DNA of 64,000 nt from JBCDCB01 sp039182735 (GTDB taxonomy: Bacteria; Planctomycetota; Phycisphaerae; Phycisphaerales; UBA1924), in contig JBCDCB010000007.1 in assembly GCA_039182735.1 (NCBI GenBank), positions 1-64,000 on the forward strand, written 5' to 3'. The notes beneath the pieces were generated by a model that saw only the letters and a list, made by a program, of their open reading frames with translations, did no database searches and was not told the origin of the DNA. The position numbers and the translations under genes were made by a program. Positions 36,223-45,180 of this stretch are shown one piece after another (positions within the stretch are counted from its first letter, which is position 1; each line of letters begins with the position of its first letter).

Positions 36223-36831
36223 ATGCGTTTCGAAACCGCCGCCGCGGCGATCTTCGCCGCTTCGCTGTCCTGCGCCGCCACCGCCGGCGTTGTGGACCCC
36301 TTCACCGACCAGGCCGCCTGGGAAGCCGCCCTCGGCAACACCGGCATCGTCGCCGACGACTTCAGCGCCTACGGCGAAGTTGACCTCAACCTCGGCGTCA
36401 ACACCGGCTTCAACGGCTACGACATCCAGCTCGAAGGCACCGACAACGGCGATGCCGGCATCAACTCCGCCACCAACCTCACCTTCACCCTCGACGAGAA
36501 CGGGCTCTCCAAGCTCTCGTTCGTCTTCGATCAGGACCTCAACGGCTTCGGCGGCATCTGGCTGAACTCTTTCGTCAGCAACGGGCTCACCGTGGAGAAC
36601 GGCATCGCGTCCTTCGACGTCGAGTCCTTCGTCCCCGCCCCCAGCTTCGAGTTCTTCGGCTTCACCAGCAGCGTGCCCTTCAACACCGTCACGATCACGC
36701 TGACCGAGCCTATCCAGAGCACCGAGTTCGCCGCGCTCAGCGACATCCTCTACCAGAATGTCCCGACCCCCGGCGCCGCGAGTCTCGTCGCGCTGGCGGG
36801 CCTCGCCGCGACGCGTCGTCGCCGCGCCTGA
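36223..36831 (+). CDS. secreted protein with PEP-CTERM-like sorting tail
   Basis: 202 aa. Signal peptide (AAAAIFAASLSCAATAGV, residues about 5-22). The body is a beta-sandwich-like domain with Asn/Gly/Phe-rich strands (GFNGYDIQLEG, LSFVFDQDLNGFGGIWLN, FEFFGFTSSVPFNTVTITL), of the kind found in exported PEP-CTERM proteins. The tail VPTPGAASLVALAGLAATRRRRA has the PxP-type motif, hydrophobic helix and Arg cluster, so it should be processed by an exosortase-like enzyme or retained at the surface. GGGAGGAA lies before the ATG at 36223. A single-gene unit followed by a strong hairpin. Confidence 0.85.
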   Translation: MRFETAAAAIFAASLSCAATAGVVDPFTDQAAWEAALGNTGIVADDFSAYGEVDLNLGVNTGFNGYDIQLEGTDNGDAGINSATNLTFTLDENGLSKLSFVFDQDLNGFGGIWLNSFVSNGLTVENGIASFDVESFVPAPSFEFFGFTSSVPFNTVTITLTEPIQSTEFAALSDILYQNVPTPGAASLVALAGLAATRRRRA

Positions 36832-36879
36832 GCCGCGCCGAAACGACCCGCATCGGGTCAGAGAAATCACGACCGCAAC

Positions 36880-36905
36880 ACCGCCCGGGCACATGCCCGG
36901 GCGGT
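36880..36905. terminator. perfect GC-rich hairpin between convergent genes
   Basis: A 12-bp inverted repeat (ACCGCCCGGGCA / TGCCCGGGCGGT) with a tight loop lies between the PEP-CTERM gene and the convergent Arg/Gly-rich gene. It can be extended on both sides by CAA/TTG with one bulge. Only TTGTCG follows, so termination may be bidirectional but is not U-rich. Confidence 0.6.
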
Positions 36906-36940
36906 TGTCGTGAGAAGAAGTTAAGCGTTGGTCGGGAGGC

Positions 36941-37567
36941 TTAGCGTCCGCCGCCGCCGCGACGACCGCCCCCTCCGCCGCGCATCGAGTTCCAGAACTC
37001 CCCGTGCAGCCCGTTCATCTGGGCGTTGCCTGAGGAGAATCGCTCGGAGAGCATGTTGCTGAAGCGCTCGCGCCGATCGGCGGCGCTCGGGCGCTCCCCC
37101 TCGGGGCGTTCGCGCCGCTCGCCCCGCGGGCGTTCACCGCGCGGCGGACGGAACATCGACCAGTCCATCTGACCGGTTCGCGCCCACGTTCGGACGCCCT
37201 CGTCCATCTGCTGCATCATCGTTTCGCGGAAGGCCTCGCGGGCCTGCTCGTCGCCGCGGAACTGCTCGCGGTCTTCGGGCGGCATCTCGCGGAAGAGACG
37301 CATCGCCTCCGCCGTGTAGGCCAGTTTGCGGTCTTGGCTCAGGCTCTCGTAGCGAGGCGAGTTCATGACCTCGATCGCCTCGTACGCGCTGGTCGGCATC
37401 GACACAGGTCGATTGCTCCACCAGAACCACCCGCCCGCGCTGGCCGCGCCGACCGCGACCACGGCGCACGTCACCCCGACAAACATCCGCTGCTTCCTGG
37501 ACCACCCCGCGTCGATCGGTCGCCGCGCGTGCTCCATCGCCGCGTCAAGGTCGTATCTCGCCGGCAT
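36941..37567 (-). CDS. single-pass membrane protein with Arg/Gly-rich tail
   Basis: 208 aa. A cytoplasmic N terminus of about 27 residues is followed by one helix (MFVGVTCAVVAVGAASAGGWFWW, about 28-50). A helical, Glu/Arg/Met-rich region follows (DRKLAYTAEAMRLFREMPPEDREQF). The C terminus is very basic and repetitive (RGERPRGERRERPEGERPS, then GGGGGRRGGGGR), probably disordered and perhaps nucleic-acid or polyanion binding. It follows the prepilin-like gene by 3 nt on the same strand, so the two form an operon. Family not recognised. Confidence 0.75.
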   Translation of the reverse strand: MPARYDLDAAMEHARRPIDAGWSRKQRMFVGVTCAVVAVGAASAGGWFWWSNRPVSMPTSAYEAIEVMNSPRYESLSQDRKLAYTAEAMRLFREMPPEDREQFRGDEQAREAFRETMMQQMDEGVRTWARTGQMDWSMFRPPRGERPRGERRERPEGERPSAADRRERFSNMLSERFSSGNAQMNGLHGEFWNSMRGGGGGRRGGGGR

Positions 37568-37570
37568 GCC

Positions 37571-38185
37571 TCAGCCTCCTGATCCGATGCCCGTCGCGTC
37601 CGCGACGTGCCCATCCGCAAACAACACGTTCCGACGCTCGTGGAAGAACGGCGCGACCACCGTCCCGCCCCCGAACTCCGGCTTGATCTCGAACGCCCCG
37701 CCGTCGTAATCCTGCACCAGCGGCGTCTCCGCCGGCTGCCACTCAAGACGCCTCGCGAAGAACGATTCCGTGAACGTCGAACCGCCCAGGTTCACCGCCA
37801 CATAGGTGTACGAACACCCGGCCCGGCAGGTCTGCCCGTCGCACTGGTATTCCGTACTCGCAACGACCGGGTCGCCGGGGCACTCCCACGCCGGCGAGTC
37901 CTGCGGGAAGTGATCCTTGAGCGCCTCGGGAAGCGAGGGCGCGTCCGACTGGCTCAGCCACGGATCCGTCGCGTAGCGGGCAACGGGGTACTTGTCGTTG
38001 TTCTCGCCCTTGAACATCTCGAAGCCCTGCCCGATCCCGCGCAGGTTCGCCTTGCACGCGGTCGTCTTGCCGGTGTTCCGGGCGTAGCTCAACGCCGGCA
38101 GCAGGATGCCCAGCAGCACCGCGATGATCGCGATGACAACGAGCAGTTCGATCAGCGTGAACCCGGATCTGCTTCGACGGCGCAT
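37571..38185 (-). CDS. prepilin-type N-terminal methylation domain protein (DUF1559-like)
   Basis: 204 aa. Prepilin leader and helix GFTLIELLVVIAIIAVLLGILLPALS, cleaved after Gly. Downstream, TACKANLRGIGQGFEMFKGENNDKYPVARY is typical of planctomycete pseudopilin-like surface proteins. Four cysteines (CPGD, CDGQTC, C) suggest disulfides. Near the C terminus, HERRNVLFADGHV matches the 'H-x-DGHV' ending of DUF1559-like proteins with one residue less spacing than the common H-X9-DG form. GAGGAGA lies 6 nt before the ATG. Upstream, a rho-independent terminator separates it from the DM13 gene. Confidence 0.9.
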   Translation of the reverse strand: MRRRSRSGFTLIELLVVIAIIAVLLGILLPALSYARNTGKTTACKANLRGIGQGFEMFKGENNDKYPVARYATDPWLSQSDAPSLPEALKDHFPQDSPAWECPGDPVVASTEYQCDGQTCRAGCSYTYVAVNLGGSTFTESFFARRLEWQPAETPLVQDYDGGAFEIKPEFGGGTVVAPFFHERRNVLFADGHVADATGIGSGG

Positions 38186-38295
38186 GCGTTCTCCTCGCGG
38201 GTTCGGAGCCCGGCACGCGCTCAACGCACACCCGCTCGCCCCATTGCCTGCCGCCGAGTCGTTTCGGCGATTTTCCGTCCGCCGATGCACCATCT

Positions 38296-38335
38296 GACAA
38301 AAAGCGAACGGGCCCCGATCATCGACCGGAGCCCG
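38296..38335 (-). terminator. rho-independent terminator after the DM13 gene
   Basis: Minus-strand hairpin CGGGCTCCG / CGGGGCCCG (one mismatch, 9-nt loop; 38309-38335) followed by TTCGCTTTTTGT. It lies 39 nt downstream of the DM13 stop and ends the leftward redox cluster. Confidence 0.75.
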
Positions 38336-38373
38336 CGCTGGATTCGTTCTGCCACGCACTCCATCACCCGTGG

Positions 38374-39150
38374 TCACACAGCCTCAAGCGGCGCCGCCGC
38401 CCACAGCTTCGTGAACTGCTCGCAGTGGATCAGCAGCGTCTGGTACGAGCCCGGATCGACCGACGCGGGGATCGCGGCTTCCTGCGCGCCCTTCGCCGAA
38501 TCGAGCGGGCGGACGACCCGGCCGTTGCTCAGCGCGTTGCCGCTCTTGGCCTCGCGCGGCGAATGGTTGCTCAGCACCCACTTCAGATCGGGCGCCGACC
38601 GGGTCTTGAAGTCGTGGGAGGTGCGGAGGACGTGCGAGCCGTCGGGCAGGCGGGCGATCTCGTACGCACCCGTCACGCTGTTGCTCTTTTTTGTCCACTG
38701 CGAGCCGGCGTAGACAACACGCCCTTCGTTGAGCGGCACCGCGCCCCAGAAGACGTTGTACTGCTCGCAGTGGATCGCGACCGAACGGAACTCCGACAGG
38801 TCCACATCGCTCGGGATGTCGAACGACTGCTCGCCCGTCGCGCTCGCAAGCAACCCGAGCACAACGCCGCCCTTGAGCACATTGCGCTTGCTGAGTCTGT
38901 CCGGCGCGGTCGGCGAGAGGATGATCTTGAGATCCGGCGCCGACTTGGTGGCGAAGTCACTGCCGAGCGTGATGGTGCGCGCACCGTCGCGTTCACTGAT
39001 GAAGTAGTGCCCGTTGATCTCGTTCTTGCCCTTGACCCACAGCCCGCCCGAGTGCGTGACCGAGACGTCATCAGGGATCACGGGCCCGGCGTGGGCGGGC
39101 AAGGCGGTCAGGCTCAGTAACGCGATGGCGGCGATCAGTCGGCGAAACAT
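38374..39150 (-). CDS. secreted protein with two tandem DM13 domains
   Basis: 258 aa. Signal peptide about residues 1-21 (LIAAIALLSLTALPAHAG). Two copies of a roughly 105-residue unit follow. Each has G-W/Y..., GARTITLGSDF / GSHVLRTSHDF, SAPDLKIILSP / SAPDLKWVLSN, a hydrophobic strand, and IHCEQYNVFWGAVPL / IHCEQFTKLWAAAPL with one conserved Cys. This is the DM13 (electron-transfer-type, DOMON-like) pattern. The domain is proposed to mediate redox reactions outside the cell. GGAGA lies 6 nt upstream. Last gene of the cluster that includes the di-haem protein and the copper ATPase. Confidence 0.88.
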   Translation of the reverse strand: MFRRLIAAIALLSLTALPAHAGPVIPDDVSVTHSGGLWVKGKNEINGHYFISERDGARTITLGSDFATKSAPDLKIILSPTAPDRLSKRNVLKGGVVLGLLASATGEQSFDIPSDVDLSEFRSVAIHCEQYNVFWGAVPLNEGRVVYAGSQWTKKSNSVTGAYEIARLPDGSHVLRTSHDFKTRSAPDLKWVLSNHSPREAKSGNALSNGRVVRPLDSAKGAQEAAIPASVDPGSYQTLLIHCEQFTKLWAAAPLEAV

Positions 39151-39254
39151 GGCGGTCTCCGGGTCGGTGTTCGTGCAGTCGTGTGTTCGGTTGGTTCACG
39201 CCGCGGCCGCAGCGACCGACGAACACCTGCGCGCACGGCGATATTCGAACAATC

Positions 39255-41486
39255 TCAGGATCGCTCGAGCTCGCGCTTCAGGCGCAGCGCGTTGCCCACG
39301 ACGCACAGATCGCTGAGCGCCATCGCCGCGGCACCGATGAGCGGGCCGTGCATCCCGAGCAGCCCGAGCGCCGCCGCCGGGATCGCGAGCACGTTGTAGA
39401 CGAACGCGAAGACCAGGTTCTGCTTGATGACGGTCATCGAGCGCGAGCCGATGCGCAGCAGCCTCGGCACGCTCGACAGGTCGCTTCCGGGCACCACGAC
39501 GTCCGCCGCTTCGATCGAAACATCCGCGCCGGTGTTGATCGCCGCGGAGACGCCGCCCCGCGCCGTTGTGTGCGCCATCGCCGGCGCATCGTTGATACCG
39601 TCGCCGACCATGAGCACGCCGCGCTCGGCGGCGGAATCGATGTGCGCGCGCTTCGATTCGGGCGTCATCGAATGCTTGATGACCGAGTCGTCGAGCCCCA
39701 GGCGTTCGGCCAGCACGCGCGACGGGCCCGGGCCGTCACCCGTCAGCACCCCGACCTCGAACCCTCGCGTCGCGAGCAGGGCGAGCGCGCTCTCCGCGTC
39801 TTCGCGGACCGCGTCCTCGAACAGGAGCACCGCCGGCTCGCGATCCGCTCGGGTCAGCACCACACTCGTGCGCGCATCGTCGTCTTCCACCGAGAGACCG
39901 CGCACTCGCGCGGCCTTCGGGCTGAGCAGCGCCGCCCGCTCGCCCCGTACCAAACCCTCGACGCCCACGCCGCGCGTCTCGTGCGCCTCGTCCGCGTGCG
40001 CGTGGTCGGCTCCCGCCGCGGTGACGATCGCGCGCGACAGCGGGTGCGTGCTGTGCATCGCCAGCGCCGCCGCGATGGGGAGCGCCTCGCGCACATCGTC
40101 GGCGTTCACGAGCGTTGGCTCGCCGCGGGTCAGCGTGCCGGTCTTGTCGAAAAAGACCGTGCGCACGCGCGAGAGTCGCTCGAGCGCGGCACCGGAGCGG
40201 AGCAGGATGCCCTTCCTGCTCGCCGCCCCCGTCGCCGCCATCACCGCGACCGGCGTCGCCAGCCCCAGTGCGCACGGGCACGAGATGATCAGCACCGTCA
40301 TCGCGTTGACCACGGCCCCGACCGCGCCGGCTTCGTGCCCGACAATCAGCCACGCGACCAGCGTCCCCAGCGAAATCACGAGCACCGCCGGCACGAACAG
40401 GCCCGAGACCCGGTCCGCGACGCGCTGGATGTTCGTCTTGCTCGACTGCGCGTCGCGCACCATCTCCGCGATGCGCGCGAGCGTCGTGTGCACCCCGTCC
40501 GTTGTCGCGCGCACGACGACGCTCGAGCCCGCGTTCACGGCGCCGGCGATGGCGTTGCCGCCCACGCCGCGCTCCACCGGGCGAGACTCGCCCGTCACCA
40601 CCGACTCGTCAAAGACCGACTCGCCGCGCACGATCTCGCCATCGACCGCGACGCGCTCGCCCGCCCGAACGAGCATCAGGTCGCCCGGCTTGATCTCCGC
40701 GGGATCGACCACCTCCCCGTTCGACGCCGAGTCGTGCTCCAGGCGTGTGACGGTGTCGGGCTGCATCGCGAGCAGCTCGCGCACGGATGACGAAGCCGAT
40801 GCCGTCGTGCGCGCCTCGAGCCAGTGCCCGAGCGACACGAGCGTCAGCAGCCCGGCGGCCTCCCCGAAGTACAGCGGTGCGCGCACCGGGAGGTCGCTCG
40901 CTTCCAGCGCGAGCGTGACGACCGACAGCGTGTACGCCGCCGTTGAGCCCAGCGCGATGAGCGTGTCCATGTTCGCGCTGCGCGCGCGCAGGGCGCGCCA
41001 CGCCGAGGCGTAGAACCCCGAGCCGGCGGCGATCTGCACCGCGGTGGAAATCGCGAGCACCACCCACAACCAAACGCTCGCCGGGCTGCGGATCGACTCG
41101 TGCGCGATGCCGACGGTCGGGCCCGCCCAGTGGATAAACGCCAGCGGGATCCACCCGCTCAGCGCGATGAGGAACCGGCGTCGCCAGCGGTCGCTGTTCG
41201 CGCGCTGCGTGTCTTCGAGCTCCGTCCGCGCGCGCTTGAGCGATGCGCGGCTGGTGTCCTGTCGCGCCTCGAACCCGCGCGACGCGACGGCCTTGATCAG
41301 CGACTCGCCGTGCAACCGCTCACCAGCGATTGACGCCGCCCCACCGAGCAGATCGACCGCGACGGATTCGACGCCCTGCACCCCGTGCAGCGCGCGTTCG
41401 ATCGACGCGACGCAGCCGGCGCAGTGCATGCCGTCGATTTTCAATCGCACGCGCTGGGTCGAACTCGTTTCCGCACGATCATCCAT
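39255..41486 (-). CDS. copA: copper-type P1B ATPase
   Basis: 743 aa. N-terminal heavy-metal-associated domain with GMHCAGC (Cys22, Cys25). Eight-helix membrane domain with the SCPCALG translocation motif, the actuator loop VTGESRPV, phosphorylation site DKTGT, nucleotide-domain HSTHPLS (HP) and hinge MVGDGINDAPA. The CPC and HMA features indicate Cu(I) export, or Cu delivery to cuproproteins. The C terminus has the paired hydrophobic helices with YN and M-rich positions (VFAFVYN, MHGPLIGAAAMALSDLCVV). ATG at 41486 with TAGAGT exactly 6 nt upstream and no Shine-Dalgarno, 18 nt after the preceding gene. It may thus have its own leaderless promoter within the cluster. Confidence 0.95.
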   Translation of the reverse strand: MDDRAETSSTQRVRLKIDGMHCAGCVASIERALHGVQGVESVAVDLLGGAASIAGERLHGESLIKAVASRGFEARQDTSRASLKRARTELEDTQRANSDRWRRRFLIALSGWIPLAFIHWAGPTVGIAHESIRSPASVWLWVVLAISTAVQIAAGSGFYASAWRALRARSANMDTLIALGSTAAYTLSVVTLALEASDLPVRAPLYFGEAAGLLTLVSLGHWLEARTTASASSSVRELLAMQPDTVTRLEHDSASNGEVVDPAEIKPGDLMLVRAGERVAVDGEIVRGESVFDESVVTGESRPVERGVGGNAIAGAVNAGSSVVVRATTDGVHTTLARIAEMVRDAQSSKTNIQRVADRVSGLFVPAVLVISLGTLVAWLIVGHEAGAVGAVVNAMTVLIISCPCALGLATPVAVMAATGAASRKGILLRSGAALERLSRVRTVFFDKTGTLTRGEPTLVNADDVREALPIAAALAMHSTHPLSRAIVTAAGADHAHADEAHETRGVGVEGLVRGERAALLSPKAARVRGLSVEDDDARTSVVLTRADREPAVLLFEDAVREDAESALALLATRGFEVGVLTGDGPGPSRVLAERLGLDDSVIKHSMTPESKRAHIDSAAERGVLMVGDGINDAPAMAHTTARGGVSAAINTGADVSIEAADVVVPGSDLSSVPRLLRIGSRSMTVIKQNLVFAFVYNVLAIPAAALGLLGMHGPLIGAAAMALSDLCVVGNALRLKRELERS

Positions 41487-41492
41487 CGGCGG

Positions 41493-41498
41493 ACTCTA
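41493..41498 (-). promoter_or_regulatory. -10-like box TAGAGT, leaderless start of copA
   Basis: On the minus strand TAGAGT is followed by 6 nt and the copA ATG at 41486. It lies in the 18-bp gap after the LVIVD-type gene. Confidence 0.45.
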
Positions 41499-41504
41499 GA
41501 CGCC

Positions 41505-43850
41505 TCACGACGGGCACTGTGTCCCGAGGTTGGAGACGACGAAGGTGATGTCGCCGGTCGTGGTGACCCCGTCGCCGTTGACGTCGCCGGGCGTGCCGCT
41601 CGCCCCGGGCGAACCCGCGCCGAGGTTCGAAACCACAAAGGTGATGTCGCCGGTGGTCGTCACTCCGTCGCCGTTGGCATCGCTCGGGCAATCGACGATT
41701 GCCGGGCACGTCTCGAACTCGATCGTCAGGTCGTCCACGCCGGCCTCGACGATCGATCCGTTGAACAGATCGCTCGCTTCGAAGCGCACTCGGATCTCAT
41801 CGGTCGGCGTCACGAAGTCCGCGATCGCGTACCGCTTGGTCTCCCACATCCCGTTGGTCGAGGTGATGACTTCGAGCGTCGTCCAGGTGTTGCCGTTGTC
41901 GTTCGAGATCGAGATCGGCATCGAATCTTCGTTCGGTGCGTTGCCCGTGCTGTTGGAGTACCACACCGCCAAGCTGAGGGTGGCGTCGCCGTCACGCGCC
42001 GTCGCGTCCAGCTGCGGAGAGGTCAGCGTCGTAACCCCGTCGTCCACGTCGTTCTCGCCCTGCGAGGCACCGGGCGTGCCCTGCCCGGTGATCCAGCACC
42101 GCGTGCTCGGATCGGAGGCGTCGTCCTCCGGCTGCGCGTTCGTCCCGTTCGGATCGACGCGCACCCACACGCCCGTTGTCGCCGTGTCGCTCGGCGCGCC
42201 GACGATCCAGCCCGTATCCGACTCCGCGTCGTCCGCAAACGTCGTGTCCGTGATGAAGAGGGTCTCGCTGAAGAGCGTGCCGTTCCCGCCGTCGGCGCCG
42301 ACCGGGAGCTCGGCGAGTTCGCCGCCAGGCGTTGCCGCGGTGAAGAACCACTCCACCGTCGTCCCGCAAGGCTGCTGCGGGATCGTCGCGTCCAGAACAC
42401 CGGCCACCGCGCTCGGGCTCGCCGCAACGCCCGTGAAGGCACCCGGCGTCCCGCCCACCGGCGTCGAACGGAAGTTCAGCGTCACGCTCGACGGATCGAC
42501 CTCCGCGCCGAAGCGTCCGCTCACACCCAACTCGAACGAGCGCCCGCCGTCGAGCAGATCGCCCGAATCCGCGAGCACATCGATCACCAGCGGCGTGATG
42601 TTCTCGAGCGACCAGACGAAGAGACCGCCCTCGATATCGCTGCCGATGACGGTGCCGCTTCCGAAGTACGGATACACGCTCCACAAACTGTTGAACGTCG
42701 CCGCGTCGCCCGACGGGAACGTGTCGAAGAACGCGACCTCCACCGGGTTCGCCTGGTCCGCCAGATCAAACACACGCAGCCCCGCCTGGTAGTTGGCGGC
42801 AAAGAGCAGACGCTCGTGCACGTAGTTGTTGTGCGTGATCGCGTTGGAGTTGATCGTCGCGCGGTTCACGACGCTGATATCCGTCAGATCGCTGATGTCG
42901 AAGACAATCGTGGTGGACTCGGTCAGCCCGTTCTCGTCGAGCTCGTCGTTCAGGTACGCGAAGCGCTTGTCCGCGCTGATCCACACCTGGTGCGAGTACG
43001 CGCCCTGCGGGTAGACCAGCCGATCGAGCTGAAAGATGTTGTTCTTGTCGGTGACGTCGAGGATCTCGAAGCCCGTCTCCACACTCCCGCCGTTGAAGCC
43101 CGTGCAGCAGAAGGCGATCTCGCGGCCGGCGAAGGGACCCTCGGTGTACGACACGACCTGCGCGTCGTGCACGTAGCGATCCTGCCACTGCCCGACGAAG
43201 ACCGGTCCGTCCGGGTTCTGCGTGAGCGAATAGATCCGCAGCCCGTTGTCGGCGCCGCCCGTGCGGTACAGGTACCCGCTGTCTTCATTGATCACGACGT
43301 TGTGCGTCGCGCCGGTGCCGACGTCGCTGAGCGAGCCGAGCTCGGCGATCGTGGGCGTCGGGTCGTCGATGCCCGAGAGATCGAACACCTGCAGCCCCCC
43401 GCCGCCCTCGGTGACGACGTAGCAGCGGTCCTGGAAGACCTTCGCGTCGCGCCAGAGGCTCGTCGGCCCGCCGAACGTGCCGAGCACGACCGGGTTGTCC
43501 GGATCGGTGACGTCCACGAAGGCGGTCGAAGTCGTCATCGTCATGATGGCGATCTCTTTGCCGCCGGGCGACGTCCAGCCCCAGCAGTCCGCGCCCTCCG
43601 AGCCCGCCGGCGCGTTGAGTTCTGGAATGGTAAGCCACGAGCGGAGCACGACGTTCTGCGCCGGGAATCCGAGCCCGCCGCGTTGTGCCACGCCGAGCCC
43701 GTTGACCAGTGCCGCGCCACGCTTCCAGCCATCGCCCTCATAGGGGCCGATGCGGTGCAGCGCCTTCGGATCGTCCGAGTGCGCCCACGCGACCGAAGCG
43801 CTCGCGAACAGACCGATCCCAACCATCACCGCGCCGAGCACACGACTCAT
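41505..43850 (-). CDS. LVIVD-type 'choice-of-anchor B' surface protein with C-terminal dockerin-like repeats
   Basis: 781 aa. Signal peptide about 1-22. Residues about 50-430 are propeller-like repeats of the LVIVD kind (FVDVTDPDNPVVLGTF, LQVFDLSGID, FEILDVTDKNNIFQL, LRVFDLADQANPVEV), typical of the choice-of-anchor B family. Then comes a beta-rich region and a domain with SDTATTGVWVRVDPNGT and LSLAVWYSNSTG that resembles a jelly-roll module. The end carries two nearly identical calcium-loop units, DANGDGVTTTGDITFVVSNLG and DVNGDGVTTTGDITFVVSNLG, of the dockerin-like type used for anchoring in Phycisphaerae. It lies between the di-haem gene and copA, all leftward. Confidence 0.85.
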   Translation of the reverse strand: MSRVLGAVMVGIGLFASASVAWAHSDDPKALHRIGPYEGDGWKRGAALVNGLGVAQRGGLGFPAQNVVLRSWLTIPELNAPAGSEGADCWGWTSPGGKEIAIMTMTTSTAFVDVTDPDNPVVLGTFGGPTSLWRDAKVFQDRCYVVTEGGGGLQVFDLSGIDDPTPTIAELGSLSDVGTGATHNVVINEDSGYLYRTGGADNGLRIYSLTQNPDGPVFVGQWQDRYVHDAQVVSYTEGPFAGREIAFCCTGFNGGSVETGFEILDVTDKNNIFQLDRLVYPQGAYSHQVWISADKRFAYLNDELDENGLTESTTIVFDISDLTDISVVNRATINSNAITHNNYVHERLLFAANYQAGLRVFDLADQANPVEVAFFDTFPSGDAATFNSLWSVYPYFGSGTVIGSDIEGGLFVWSLENITPLVIDVLADSGDLLDGGRSFELGVSGRFGAEVDPSSVTLNFRSTPVGGTPGAFTGVAASPSAVAGVLDATIPQQPCGTTVEWFFTAATPGGELAELPVGADGGNGTLFSETLFITDTTFADDAESDTGWIVGAPSDTATTGVWVRVDPNGTNAQPEDDASDPSTRCWITGQGTPGASQGENDVDDGVTTLTSPQLDATARDGDATLSLAVWYSNSTGNAPNEDSMPISISNDNGNTWTTLEVITSTNGMWETKRYAIADFVTPTDEIRVRFEASDLFNGSIVEAGVDDLTIEFETCPAIVDCPSDANGDGVTTTGDITFVVSNLGAGSPGASGTPGDVNGDGVTTTGDITFVVSNLGTQCPS
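41520..41700 (-). repeat. tandem dockerin-like coding repeat
   Basis: Two copies of about 75-80 nt encode the GDGVTTTGDITFVVSNLG calcium loops with a Gly/Ser/Pro linker between. Protein identity is near complete while codons differ at several positions, so the duplication is not recent or has been under protein-level selection. Confidence 0.7.
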
Positions 43851-43944
43851 GCGTCACCTCACATCGATTCCACGACGACCACGCGCCACGCGAGGCCCGA
43901 CCAGCACTTCACCCTACAACCGCACCACCACGCGATCCACGCCC

Positions 43945-45180
43945 TCAACGCGCTTCGCCAGATTCGGTCGGGTCCGAGAACCACCGAGCATCCGCCGAAC
44001 CTTCGTCCGTCAGCGACTCCAGAAACGCAACCACTTCATCGATCTGCGTCTCGCGCAACTCCATCGGCACGAGCAGCGGATCGTCATTCGCGTGATGACC
44101 CGGTGCGAGCGCCCCTTCGAACGCCGAGTAATGCCGAACCACGTCGCGCAGCGCCAGTTTTTGCCCCTGATGCATGTAGGGAGCAGACAGCGCCACGTTC
44201 CGCAGGCTCGGCGTGCGGAACGCCCCCCACGATTCCTCCGTCCGAACCTGCCGACGCTCCAGCCGCGCGCGCACGCCCTCCGGCGCATCGCTCCACGGGC
44301 CCGCCGCCGTGAACTCGCTCCGCGCGAGCGACCCGAGCCCCGCGTGCCGACCCGCGTCCGTCGGCACGCCGCCCTCCAGCGGCGCCATCCGCACCGAGTG
44401 GAACGCCCCGTCGCTGAAGTTGGGACCGCTATGACACGAGACGCACGTCCCCACCGTCAGGAACGTCCGCAAGCCGCGCTGCGCCTCAAGCGACAACGCG
44501 CTGATCTTCTCAGCGTCCGCTTCGATCAACCCCTCGACGAACACATCAAAGGGTGAACGGCGCGAGACGAGCCGCTCCTGGTACGCCGCCATCGCCTTGC
44601 CGAGATTGACGAAGACCTCGGTGTCATCGCTCGTCGGCTCACCAAAGACCGCGACATACCGAGCTCGCCACGGCGGATCATCACGCATCAACGCCGCGAC
44701 GTGCGCGCGCGACGAGCCCATCTCGCGCGGATCCTCGATCGGGTTCACCGAATGCCCCCACAGCGTGTTCTCTCGCCCGTCCCACGTGAACCAACGCTGG
44801 TGCGCCACGTTCCACAGCGACTGCGAATGACGAGACTGCTCACCGATGCCGCGCGCCTGCGCGCGACCGTCACCAAACCCCATGCTCGGCGTGTGGCACG
44901 ACACGCACGACACCTCGCCATTGCCCGAGAGTTCCGGCGAGAAGAAGAGCGCGTGCCCGAAGGCCGCCGCCGCCTCGTCGCCCGACCAGCGGTTCGTCTC
45001 GTCGATCGGCGCCTCGCCCAGCGGTGTGTGCGCGCGCATCATCGCGACCTCTTCCGTCGTCCAATCGAGCATGATCGTCGAGAGATCGACGGGATCCGGC
45101 GTGTACCGCGCACGCGACACACCGAACCACACGCCAACACCGATCACACCAACAAACAGCAGCGCAAACGCCGCTCTCAC
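43945..45180 (-). CDS. di-haem cytochrome c peroxidase / MauG family protein
   Basis: 411 aa. N-terminal membrane anchor or signal (LLFVGVIGVGVWFGV, residues 7-21). First haem site CVSCH at Cys92-His96, second CVSCH near residue 245. Other family features are FSPELSGNGEVSC, the WDGR motif in RWFTWDGRENTLWG, NVAHQRWF, and RTPSLRNVALSAPYMHQG containing the distal-ligand His/Met region. These enzymes reduce H2O2 or, in the MauG/MbnH branch, oxidise a Trp or Tyr on a partner protein. It starts at GTG overlapping the stop of the lipoprotein gene by 4 nt, so the two are made together and the lipoprotein is a likely partner. Confidence 0.92.
   Translation of the reverse strand: MRAAFALLFVGVIGVGVWFGVSRARYTPDPVDLSTIMLDWTTEEVAMMRAHTPLGEAPIDETNRWSGDEAAAAFGHALFFSPELSGNGEVSCVSCHTPSMGFGDGRAQARGIGEQSRHSQSLWNVAHQRWFTWDGRENTLWGHSVNPIEDPREMGSSRAHVAALMRDDPPWRARYVAVFGEPTSDDTEVFVNLGKAMAAYQERLVSRRSPFDVFVEGLIEADAEKISALSLEAQRGLRTFLTVGTCVSCHSGPNFSDGAFHSVRMAPLEGGVPTDAGRHAGLGSLARSEFTAAGPWSDAPEGVRARLERRQVRTEESWGAFRTPSLRNVALSAPYMHQGQKLALRDVVRHYSAFEGALAPGHHANDDPLLVPMELRETQIDEVVAFLESLTDEGSADARWFSDPTESGEAR

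Noticed and set aside
36880..36905. Perfect palindrome as an operator site
   Set aside because: It lies after the stop codons of two convergent genes, where an operator would have no promoter to act on. A terminator hairpin is simpler.
41520..41700. Possible CRISPR-like tandem repeat
   Set aside because: Only two copies in frame within a coding sequence, encoding calcium loops; no spacers and no cas genes. No CRISPR array was seen anywhere in the window.
41385..44312. 975-residue plus-strand open frame
   Set aside because: It runs antisense across copA, the LVIVD-type gene and part of the di-haem gene. Its composition is Arg/His-rich and it has no recognisable domain.
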